Source of the DNA: Bacillota bacterium
Lineage (GTDB): Bacteria > Bacillota > Clostridia > Christensenellales > CAG-138
Reading direction: 5' to 3'
DNA: 15,388 bases
NCBI GenBank assembly: GCA_023416895.1
Contig: JAEZGQ010000017.1
Span: 1-15,388 of the forward strand
The notes beneath the pieces are model-generated. The model was given only the letters and a program-made list of their open reading frames with translations. It searched no databases and had not been told where the DNA came from. Position 1 is the stretch's first letter, and every line of letters starts with the position of its first letter. This document shows positions 7,547-13,261 of this stretch, in pieces. The translations under genes and the position numbers were made by a program.

Positions 7547-8011
7547 GTGAAAAAAATAACAATTTATACGGATGGAGCATGTTCCGGAAATCCCGGGCCT
7601 GGCGGCTGGGGCGCTATTTTGATGTACAACGAAACGCAAAAAGAGCTTTCCGGTGCGGAGCCCCAAACCACCAACAACCGTATGGAACTTTTGGCGGCCA
7701 TTGAAGCGCTTAAGGCGCTCAAGGTACCGTGCGAAGTAAGCCTTTACACGGACAGCGCGTATTTGGCGCGCGCATTTACGGAAAGGTGGATTTACAACTG
7801 GCAGGCAAATGGTTGGAAGACAAGCGCAAAAAAAGATGTGGAAAACCAAGACCTTTGGCGGGAATTGATCGCACTTACGAAAAACCATAAAATCACGTGG
7901 GTTAAGGTAAAAGGTCACAGCGACAACGCCTATAACAACCGTTGCGATGCGCTCGCAAGAGGAGCCATTACAAAGCTGCGCGCGGAAGGGTCTGCCATGG
8001 AGCAGGCATAA
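7547..8011 (+). CDS. rnhA: Ribonuclease HI
   Basis: RNase HI cuts the RNA strand of RNA-DNA hybrids, removing R-loops and primers. The 154-residue length is typical. The four acidic catalytic residues are present: D9 in YTDGACSGNPGPGGWG, E47 in NNRMEL, D69 in YTDS and D134 in NNRCDALA. The flexible-loop H124 is in VKGHSDN. The basic handle region (ERWIYNWQANGWKTS) found in E. coli-type enzymes is retained. The GTG at 7547 gives the classic MKKITIYTDG start and follows AAGGGG; the frame is open further upstream, but that would run through the promoter. It is monocistronic or leads into the recombinase 159 nt downstream. Confidence 0.96.
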   Translation: MKKITIYTDGACSGNPGPGGWGAILMYNETQKELSGAEPQTTNNRMELLAAIEALKALKVPCEVSLYTDSAYLARAFTERWIYNWQANGWKTSAKKDVENQDLWRELIALTKNHKITWVKVKGHSDNAYNNRCDALARGAITKLRAEGSAMEQA

Positions 8012-8032
8012 ACTTGTCGCTTTAACACTTGA

Positions 8033-8088
8033 TTTTCTCATTACTATTCGTTAAACTTGTCTTTAACGAATAGTACGAATTGAGAAAA
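8033..8088. repeat. Large palindrome between rnhA and the tyrosine recombinase (candidate recombinase core site or RNA hairpin)
   Basis: Two perfect 13-bp arms, ACTATTCGTTAAA (8043-8055) and TTTAACGAATAGT (8062-8074), flank a 6-bp non-palindromic centre, CTTGTC (8056-8061). A second inverted pair, TTTTCTCA (8033-8040) and TGAGAAAA (8081-8088), lies outside them, separated by 2 nt on one side and 6 nt on the other. No T run follows, so it is not a standard terminator. The 13-6-13 layout matches tyrosine-recombinase core sites, and such a gene starts 83 bp downstream. Confidence 0.6.
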
Positions 8089-8170
8089 GCATGCTGCCCG
8101 CAGATTTGTAAATCGAGCCATAGAGATTTTTTAAGCTCCCCTGCCGAATCGCAGTTTAGGAGGTATCGCG

Positions 8171-9232
8171 TTGCCTAATGATTATGCCGGCATACAGTAC
8201 AAAGAATACATGCGCAAACTCAAAGAAGCGCTTGCGGAGCTTCCGATGTTTTGCGAAGAGTTTTTTAGAGGGATTGAAAATACGACGCTTATCCGCACAC
8301 GCTATGCGTATGCTGTAGATTTGCGCTTGTTTTTTAAGTATCTCACTACAGAGTTTGACGAGTTCAAAAGCGATACGCTAAAATCCCTAACGCTTGCGCA
8401 GCTCGACCGTGTGACCGCTACGCAGATCGAAATGTTTTTGGGTCATATTTCGCTTTATACCAACGCGGAAAACGCTGAGGTATTTAACCATGAGCAGGCA
8501 AAGGCGCGCAAGCTTTCGGCCATCCGCTCTCTTTACAAATATTTCTTGAAAAAAGAAAAAATCGAGCACAACTCCCCTGCCCTTGTGGAGATTCCCGTGA
8601 TCCGAGAAAAAAACATCATCCGTTTGGAGCCTGACGAGGTTGCAAACCTCTTGGATGCCGTGCAAAGCGGCGAAGGCTTAAGCGAAACGCAAAAAAAATA
8701 CCACCGGCTCACCCAGGCTCGTGACTTGGCGATCCTTACGCTTTTTTTGGGAACGGGCATTCGCATCAGTGAGCTAGTGGGTATTGATATGGATGACATC
8801 AACTTCAGCGCAAACGAGTTCTCCATCATACGAAAAGGCGGCAAGCAGGATATTTTGGTATTCGGTGACGAGGCGCGCGCGGCGCTTCTTACCTATATGC
8901 TCGAGCGCGAAAAATGTAACGCCGCAGATGGCCACGAAAACGCATTGTTTCTCTCGCTCCAAAACAAGCGGCTTACGGTGCGTGCCATTGAAAACCTCGT
9001 CAAAAAATATGCCGCCGTGGCCACACCGCTCAAAAAAATTTCGCCCCACAAGCTTCGCAGCACATACGGAACCTCGCTGTACCGCGAAACGGGCGATATC
9101 TATTTGGTTGCGGACGTGCTTGGGCACCGCGACGTAAATACAACGCGCAAGCATTACGCCGCTATCTCAAAAGATCGCAGGCGCCTTGCGGCAAAAGTCG
9201 TAAAGCTGCGCGAGGATGGGCCGAAGGATTGA
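8171..9232 (+). CDS. Tyrosine recombinase / integrase, XerC/D-like
   Basis: The 353-residue protein has an N-terminal SAM-like core-binding domain (about 25-140, including the RTRYAYAVDLRLFFKYL stretch) and a C-terminal catalytic domain. All six active-site residues are visible: R198 (GTGIRISEL), K222 (RKGGKQD), H293 and R296 (PHKLR), H319 (LGHRDV) and the nucleophile Y329 (KHYA). Length and the lack of extra DNA-binding domains favour a Xer-type or housekeeping recombinase over a phage integrase. The TTG start at 8171 is chosen because AGGAGGT lies 6 nt upstream; no in-frame ATG occurs until YMRKL further in. It converges on the small cysteine-rich gene, with lexA beyond. It could act in chromosome dimer resolution or on a local site; whether it is the genome's main XerC cannot be judged here. 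Confidence 0.88.
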   Translation: MPNDYAGIQYKEYMRKLKEALAELPMFCEEFFRGIENTTLIRTRYAYAVDLRLFFKYLTTEFDEFKSDTLKSLTLAQLDRVTATQIEMFLGHISLYTNAENAEVFNHEQAKARKLSAIRSLYKYFLKKEKIEHNSPALVEIPVIREKNIIRLEPDEVANLLDAVQSGEGLSETQKKYHRLTQARDLAILTLFLGTGIRISELVGIDMDDINFSANEFSIIRKGGKQDILVFGDEARAALLTYMLEREKCNAADGHENALFLSLQNKRLTVRAIENLVKKYAAVATPLKKISPHKLRSTYGTSLYRETGDIYLVADVLGHRDVNTTRKHYAAISKDRRRLAAKVVKLREDGPKD

Positions 9233-9291
9233 ACGGTTGCTTTTGGAACCGTGTTCGAATCGGTGCAGCATTAAGGCGAGCGGACTGGCGT

Positions 9292-9657
9292 TTAACTGCG
9301 TTTTTTGCGGCTTGCGTGCAGCTTCGGCTGCGGGGGATTGTTTTTTGCATCCTCTTGAAAAGAAGCTGCAAGCTTTGCTTCCCATTCCGCCAAAAGCTCC
9401 GGAGGGATATTTAAGGGCTCAACCTCATCCGCATCTTCCTCTTCGTCTTTCTCGTCAAAAAGTGCCGCTATGGCGGATTGCTGCTCCTGCTCCGGCATAA
9501 ATTCTGTATCCTCACCATCGGCTTGAAATTCCGCCATGATCACGCGATAACCGGTTTCATCCGAATCGTCCGAAGGCTGTTCTAGGCACTTGCAGCAGTT
9601 GTCGCATCGTTTATTGGGATCAAGATCACAAAAATCATTCTCAAAGTCGTTGTTCAT
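9292..9657 (-). CDS. Unknown small acidic protein with N-terminal cysteine cluster, divergent from lexA
   Basis: I do not recognise a named family. The 121-residue product has five cysteines near its N-terminus (C10, C18, C21, C22, C24; pattern C-x7-C-x2-CC-x-C, in DPNKRCDNCCKCL), which could bind zinc or an iron-sulfur cluster. A strongly acidic middle (a run like DEKDEEEDADEVE near residues 70-82) is followed by a helix (LNIPPELLAEWEAKLAAS) and a basic tail (HASRKKRS). No signal peptide or membrane segment is seen. The ATG at 9657 follows GAAGGAG, an excellent site; the frame continues upstream to 9786 but through the promoter region. It is divergent from lexA, and the LexA box at 9711-9724 lies within its probable leader, so SOS control is plausible. 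A similar N-terminal cysteine cluster may be shared with other clostridial hypothetical proteins, but I cannot confirm this. Confidence 0.75.
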   Translation of the reverse strand: MNNDFENDFCDLDPNKRCDNCCKCLEQPSDDSDETGYRVIMAEFQADGEDTEFMPEQEQQSAIAALFDEKDEEEDADEVEPLNIPPELLAEWEAKLAASFQEDAKNNPPQPKLHASRKKRS

Positions 9658-9710
9658 CGTAAGCTCCTTCGCGGCGGCAAACAGAGCGAAGAATCCCTCT
9701 TTTTCGGGAA

Positions 9711-9724
9711 CGAACAACTGTTTG
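9711..9724. promoter_or_regulatory. LexA (SOS) box between lexA and the divergent small gene
   Basis: CGAACAACTGTTTG matches 13 of 14 positions of the Gram-positive LexA consensus CGAACRNRYGTTYG. It overlaps the -35 of the lexA promoter and lies downstream of the -10 of the divergent promoter, so LexA could repress both. Confidence 0.88.
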
Positions 9725-9750
9725 CCATTTTGTACCGCATGTAGTATACT
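9722..9750 (+). promoter_or_regulatory. lexA promoter
   Basis: -35 TTGCCA (9722-9727) and -10 TATACT (9745-9750) are 17 bp apart, each 5 of 6 to consensus. The predicted start near 9757 gives a leader of about 50 nt. The LexA box overlaps the -35, consistent with autorepression. Confidence 0.85.
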
Positions 9751-9759
9751 GTACTTAGC

Positions 9760-9786
9760 ATTATAGCACGAATCAGTATTGTTCAA
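9760..9786 (-). promoter_or_regulatory. Divergent promoter for the small cysteine-rich gene
   Basis: On the minus strand a perfect extended -10, TGCTATAAT (-10 hexamer 9765-9760), is preceded by TTGAAC (9786-9781) at a short 15-bp spacing; the extended -10 may compensate. The predicted RNA starts near 9753, so the LexA box would lie about 30-42 nt into the transcript. Confidence 0.6.
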
Positions 9787-9805
9787 AACAAAAGGCGGAA
9801 CCGAT

Positions 9806-10420
9806 ATGAAGGGTTTGGGAAAAACGCAACAGGCAGTTTACGATTATATTCGGGAGTTCATTCAGGAACGCTCCTTCCCTCCCACCGTGCGCGAAATCGG
9901 AGCGGCGGTCGGCTTAAAGTCCACCTCAAGCGTACATTCCCACCTTAAGGGGCTTGCGGATAAGGGTTACATCCGTTTAAACCCCTCCAAGCAGCGCTCC
10001 ATCACCCTTGCGCAGTCCATTGCGCCGCAGGCACAGGCGATTCCGCTTGTGGGTACGGTTGCAGCTGGGCAGCCCATTTTTGCGGAAGATAACATTCAGG
10101 ACTATTATTCACTTCCTACCCCGCTTCTTCATGGTGCGGAGCAGGATGAAGCGTTTCTCCTTCGCATCAGCGGGCAAAGCATGATCGACATCGGCATGAT
10201 GGACGGGGATATGATCGTTGTTCACAGCGGCATTTCCGCCAACAACGGCGACATTGTCGTGGCCCGTATCGGCGGCGATACCGCCACCGTAAAGCGCGTA
10301 TTCTTTGAAAAATCCGCCGTTCGCCTACAGCCGGAAAACACCACCATGGCGCCGATTTATGCGGCCTATGCGGACGTTGAAATCATCGGCAAGGTAATTG
10401 GGCTTCTGCGCCAGTATTGA
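9806..10420 (+). CDS. lexA: LexA repressor
   Basis: LexA represses the SOS regulon and cleaves itself when RecA filaments form on damaged DNA. The 204-residue protein has an N-terminal winged helix (about 1-65, including FPPTVREIGAAVGLKS and SVHSHLKGLADKGYI) and a C-terminal S24 peptidase domain. The scissile A87-G88 bond (VAAGQP), nucleophile S125 (SGQSMID) and base K163 (TVKRVF) are all present, so it should be cleavable. The ATG at 9806 follows AAAGGCGG. An in-frame TTG at 9779 would add nine residues, but the ribosome binding site and family N-terminus favour 9806. Its LexA box predicts autoregulation, and it pairs functionally with recA at 2474. A strong terminator lies about 100 nt downstream. 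Confidence 0.97.
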   Translation: MKGLGKTQQAVYDYIREFIQERSFPPTVREIGAAVGLKSTSSVHSHLKGLADKGYIRLNPSKQRSITLAQSIAPQAQAIPLVGTVAAGQPIFAEDNIQDYYSLPTPLLHGAEQDEAFLLRISGQSMIDIGMMDGDMIVVHSGISANNGDIVVARIGGDTATVKRVFFEKSAVRLQPENTTMAPIYAAYADVEIIGKVIGLLRQY

Positions 10421-10519
10421 AGCAAAAATCATGGCACATAAAAGGACGCTCGTTAGGTAGTCATGCATAATGGCGTATAAAATTAATCTGTTTATGGGCA
10501 CTGTCAAGCAAGATGGCCA

Positions 10520-10560
10520 AAAACAAGCGTATCGTTCCAGAAGAGCAATACGCTTGTTTT
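10520..10560 (+). terminator. Rho-independent terminator after lexA
   Basis: A perfect 13-bp stem, AAAACAAGCGTAT (10520-10532) with ATACGCTTGTTTT (10548-10560), closes a 15-nt loop and runs into CATTTTAT. The 268-bp gap 10421-10688 otherwise holds no credible gene. Confidence 0.87.
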
Positions 10561-10627
10561 CATTTTATAGAGCAACCATAATTTCATGCTCGTGCCTTTT
10601 GTTTTTATGGATTGCAATTAAAACCCT

Positions 10628-10654
10628 CCATTATAACACTAGACTTTTATATGG
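10628..10654. promoter_or_regulatory. Possible operator/promoter region of the double-MerR gene
   Basis: CCATTATAA (10628-10636) and TTATATGG (10647-10654) form an inverted repeat with one extra base. A possible -10, TATAAC (10632-10637), lies inside the left arm. No well-spaced -35 was found (TTGCAA at 10612-10617 is only 14 bp away), so the promoter is uncertain. Confidence 0.35.
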
Positions 10655-10688
10655 TGATATTATGGGACAATAGAATGGCGGTGAACAA

Positions 10689-11450
10689 ATGAACACTTAC
10701 AAGACATCTGAAATTGCACATAGCATTGGAATCCATCCCAATACCGTGCGGCTTTATGAAGAACTTGAACTGATTCCCAAACCGGAGCGTAAAGAAAATG
10801 GCTATCGTGTCTTTACAGATCTTCATATGGAGCAGATCAAATTTGTGAGAATTGCTCTAAAGGTTGAAGTCCTGCAAAATGGCCTGAGGAAGCAAGCGAT
10901 TGCTATTCTTAAAACTTCCGCGCTCGGAAATTTTGACAAGGCAATTTGCTTGACAAAATATTATTTGCATCAGATTAGAAATGAGCAAAAAAATGCCGAA
11001 GAAGCTATAGAGATTACTGAAAAGTTATTATCGGGTGGCAGTCAGGAAACAGGCCCTACATTTTTAACCAGAAAAGAAGCGGCCGATTGTTTGCAAATCT
11101 CAATAGACGCATTAAGAAATTGGGAAATGAACGGATTACTTGCTGTAAAGCGAAAACATAATGGATATCGCGTTTATGGTGACGAAGATATTCGGCGGTT
11201 AAAGATCATACGTTCCTTGCGGTGTGCCAATTACTCTCTTTCAGCAATTTTGCGAATGCTGACTACCCTATCCCGAAATCCCGAAGCGGACATTCGGCAG
11301 GCAATTGATACTCCAAAGCAAAATGACGATATTATTTCTGTATGCGATAAGCTACTCACATCATTGCATTGCGCTGAACAAAATGCAAAAGTTATGCTTG
11401 CTCATCTTGAAAAAATGAAAAAGCAGTTTCATGGAAACCCTACACTTTAA
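10689..11450 (+). CDS. Transcriptional regulator with two MerR-type DNA-binding domains
   Basis: The 253-residue protein contains two MerR winged-helix domains in one chain. The first is at residues 3-70 (YKTSEIAHSIGIHPNTVRLYEE, then NGYRVFTD); the second is at about 125-195 (FLTRKEAADCLQISIDALRN, then NGYRVYGDEDIRRLKII). A charged helix follows each (about 85-115 and 205-245). No ligand domain is visible. MerR proteins usually act as dimers with one such domain per subunit, so a tandem form may bind as a pseudo-dimer. The GGCGGTG ribosome binding site is well placed. It heads a probable unit with the ABC ATPase and permease, and most likely regulates them. Base composition is more AT-rich than the flanking core genes, suggesting acquisition. 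Confidence 0.85.
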   Translation: MNTYKTSEIAHSIGIHPNTVRLYEELELIPKPERKENGYRVFTDLHMEQIKFVRIALKVEVLQNGLRKQAIAILKTSALGNFDKAICLTKYYLHQIRNEQKNAEEAIEITEKLLSGGSQETGPTFLTRKEAADCLQISIDALRNWEMNGLLAVKRKHNGYRVYGDEDIRRLKIIRSLRCANYSLSAILRMLTTLSRNPEADIRQAIDTPKQNDDIISVCDKLLTSLHCAEQNAKVMLAHLEKMKKQFHGNPTL

Positions 11451-11480
11451 CACCAGACTTTGTTCTGGTGTTATTCTTTT
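11449..11480 (+). terminator. Terminator or attenuator between the regulator and the ABC transporter genes
   Basis: AACACCAGA (11449-11457), overlapping the regulator's TAA stop, pairs perfectly with TCTGGTGTT (11464-11472) over a 6-nt loop. ATTCTTTTTTAT follows. It would end most transcripts before the ABC ATPase gene, leaving expression to readthrough, antitermination or a separate unseen promoter. Confidence 0.8.
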
Positions 11481-11510
11481 TTATGCAAAGAAAAGGAGGG
11501 ATTTAATCGC

Positions 11511-12242
11511 ATGGAAACAACGATTGAAGTAAAAAACCTATGCAAGTCTTATGGCCACATCAAAGCAGTGGAGAATATCAATATCTCCATTTGCCGTGGA
11601 GAAGTATTTGGCTTGTTGGGTGCAAATGGTGCGGGTAAAAGCACCACAATTGAATGTATTTTGGGAACAAAAAAGCAAGATGGCGGAACCATATCCATTT
11701 TGGGAATGAATCCGCAGAAAGAGCGGAAAAAATTGTTTGAGAGAGTTGGCGTCCAATTTCAGGAAGCGAGCTATCAGGACAAAATAAAGGTAGCTGAACT
11801 TTGTGAGGTCACGGCTTCCCTTTACAAAACCTCTCTGGATTATGGCATTCTTCTAAAACAATTCGGACTTTCTGACAAGCTAAAAAGCCTGGTCAGTGAG
11901 CTTTCTGGAGGCCAGAAGCAGCGACTTTTTATCGTGCTGGCACTAATCCCAAACCCCGAGGTCGTATTCTTGGACGAGCTAACCACCGGCTTGGACGCTA
12001 AAGCACGACGGGATGTATGGAAAAGCCTTTTCGAATTAAAAGCGAAAGGAATTACGATTTTATTAACTTCTCATTTTATGGACGAGGTAGAAGCTCTTTG
12101 CAACAAAATCATGATTTTGAAAAAGGGAGAAAGTATTTTTTACGGAACAGTACAAGAAGCAATCGCTTCTAGTCCTTATGGAAAATTTGAGGACGCATAC
12201 CTTTGGTACACTGACGAGGAGGTAGAAAATGAAAGCGTTTAG
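11511..12242 (+). CDS. ABC transporter ATP-binding protein (ABC-2 exporter type)
   Basis: The 243-residue ATPase contains Walker A GANGAGKST (37-45), a Q-loop glutamine near 82-84, signature LSGGQ (131-135), Walker B with D155-E156 and the switch histidine H188 (TSHFMDEVE). The Walker B region reads FLDELTTGLD, where the family normally has proline in place of the leucine; the catalytic glutamate is kept, so it is probably active. The closest type is the CcmA/drug-exporter class that works with ABC-2 permeases. The ATG at 11511 follows AAAGGAGGG. It overlaps the permease gene by 14 nt, indicating translational coupling and a 1:1 complex. The substrate is unknown; the MerR-type regulator suggests a drug or other toxic compound. 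Confidence 0.93.
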   Translation: METTIEVKNLCKSYGHIKAVENINISICRGEVFGLLGANGAGKSTTIECILGTKKQDGGTISILGMNPQKERKKLFERVGVQFQEASYQDKIKVAELCEVTASLYKTSLDYGILLKQFGLSDKLKSLVSELSGGQKQRLFIVLALIPNPEVVFLDELTTGLDAKARRDVWKSLFELKAKGITILLTSHFMDEVEALCNKIMILKKGESIFYGTVQEAIASSPYGKFEDAYLWYTDEEVENESV

Positions 12243-12972
12243 AGCTTTACTTAAAACAGAAATCTGGTTATCCCTCCGTGGGATGGACATGTTCATTTTT
12301 GCCATCTGTATGCCTGTTGTTGTCGTTATTATCTTGGGCGCGGTGTTTGGAAATAAGCCTGCTTTCGACGGTGCAGAACATACCTATTTGGAACAATCCT
12401 TCGGTGCGGTATCAACCATCGCCATTTGTGCCGGAGGTGTAATGGGGCTTCCCTTAGTTATATCTGATTATCGAAGCAGAAAAATATTAAAGCGGTTCAA
12501 AGTCACACCTACCAGTCCTGCTCTTATCTTGGCGGTACAGGTTGTCATTTACGCACTGTATTCGATTGTTTCACTTATCCTTGTCTATGCAACAGGGGCG
12601 ATATTTTTCGGCTATCAGTTATACGGCTCGTGGCTTCAATTCTTAGGAGCATACTTACTGGTGATGCTTTCGATGTTCAGCATTGGGCTACTGGTGGGAG
12701 GAATTGCACCAAACATTAAAATTGCAAGCGTCGCTGCCAGCCTGCTGTATTTTCCGATGCTTATTTTTTCAGGAGCTACTCTGCCTTACGAAGTGATGCC
12801 CGTTGCACTACAAAAAGTAGCAGATATATTGCCATTGACACAAGGAATAAAACTTCTCAAAGCTGCTTCACTCGGTCTGCCAATAGATAGTGTTTTTATT
12901 CCGGTGCTTGTGATGATTGTAATTGCAATAATCTGCACCACTGTTTCTCTCCGCTTTTTTAAGTGGGAATAG
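12229..12972 (+). CDS. ABC-2 type permease
   Basis: The 247-residue membrane protein has about six hydrophobic segments: near residues 19-41, 60-80, 98-122, 132-158, 162-182 and 222-243. It has the ABC-2 pattern, including a conserved FSGATLPYEVMP segment and an ILPLTQGIKLLKAA stretch near the C-terminus that resemble drug or lantibiotic exporters of the DrrB/YadH type. It should form the membrane channel for the ATPase encoded just upstream. The ATG follows GAGGAGG inside the ATPase gene, which overlaps by 14 nt. Composition is AT-rich like its two partners. Decayed recombinase sequence follows within 20 nt of its stop. Confidence 0.92.
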   Translation: MKAFRALLKTEIWLSLRGMDMFIFAICMPVVVVIILGAVFGNKPAFDGAEHTYLEQSFGAVSTIAICAGGVMGLPLVISDYRSRKILKRFKVTPTSPALILAVQVVIYALYSIVSLILVYATGAIFFGYQLYGSWLQFLGAYLLVMLSMFSIGLLVGGIAPNIKIASVAASLLYFPMLIFSGATLPYEVMPVALQKVADILPLTQGIKLLKAASLGLPIDSVFIPVLVMIVIAIICTTVSLRFFKWE

Positions 12973-12987
12973 ACTTCCACAAGATGA

Positions 12988-13154
12988 ATTTCTTGCAAAG
13001 ATGAATATGAAATATACAGCACCGAGCTGACTATCTTAAATGATTGGTTAGTAAGGTGTTGGTGGAAGCGCTGGACAAGTCCGGTGGGAAGCGCAAACAG
13101 AAAATTCACATCAGCCATGATTTGGCGGGAATCCTGAACGAAACACATGAATAG
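12988..13154 (+). pseudogene. Decayed, frameshifted C-terminal remnant resembling a large serine recombinase
   Basis: No intact gene lies in 12973-13261. One reading frame (12988 to about 13044) gives a segment with STELTILNDWL; then, after a shift of frame near 13044, another (13044-13154) gives LVSKVLVEALDKSG followed by GKRKQKIHIS and a stop at 13152-13154. Together they resemble the C-terminal tail of transposon resolvases of the TnpX/DUF4368 kind: an ELT segment, then a VDKILV-like segment, a DGKR stretch and QKIDI. There is no start codon context and the catalytic domain is missing. The match is from memory of the family pattern, so it is suggestive rather than secure. Confidence 0.5.
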
Positions 13155-13161
13155 ACGAAAG

Positions 13162-13194
13162 AATGGCGTAGCCTTACCGCTACGCCATTTTCTC
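13162..13194. terminator. Probable bidirectional terminator between the cassette and ynbB
   Basis: A perfect 11-bp stem, AATGGCGTAGC (13162-13172) with GCTACGCCATT (13179-13189), encloses CTTACC. The plus side continues TTTCTC and the minus side reads TTCTTTCGTC, so it could end transcripts from either direction, though both T runs are short. The rest of 13195-13261 shows nothing clear. Confidence 0.65.
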
Positions 13195-13261
13195 AAAACT
13201 GATTTTATACTGTTTTACGAAGGGCTGTCTTTCGGGCGTCCTTTTGCAATGCGACAACACA

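Noticed and set aside
9231..9256. Hairpin GAACGGTT with AACCGTGTTC just after the recombinase stop, considered as a terminator
   Set aside because: The stem needs a bulge and no T run follows on either strand.
9317..9346. GCAGC-TTCG-GCTGC hairpin followed by TTTTTT, considered as a terminator for the recombinase transcript
   Set aside because: The T run begins 9 nt after a short stem, and the sequence lies in the coding region of the convergent gene.
9658..9786. Upstream extension of the cysteine-rich protein to 164 residues
   Set aside because: The extension covers the LexA box and the -10 region; the ATG at 9657 has an excellent ribosome binding site.
10470..10673. Small plus-strand open frame of 67 codons after lexA
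   Set aside because: It runs straight through the perfect lexA terminator stem and has no ribosome binding site.
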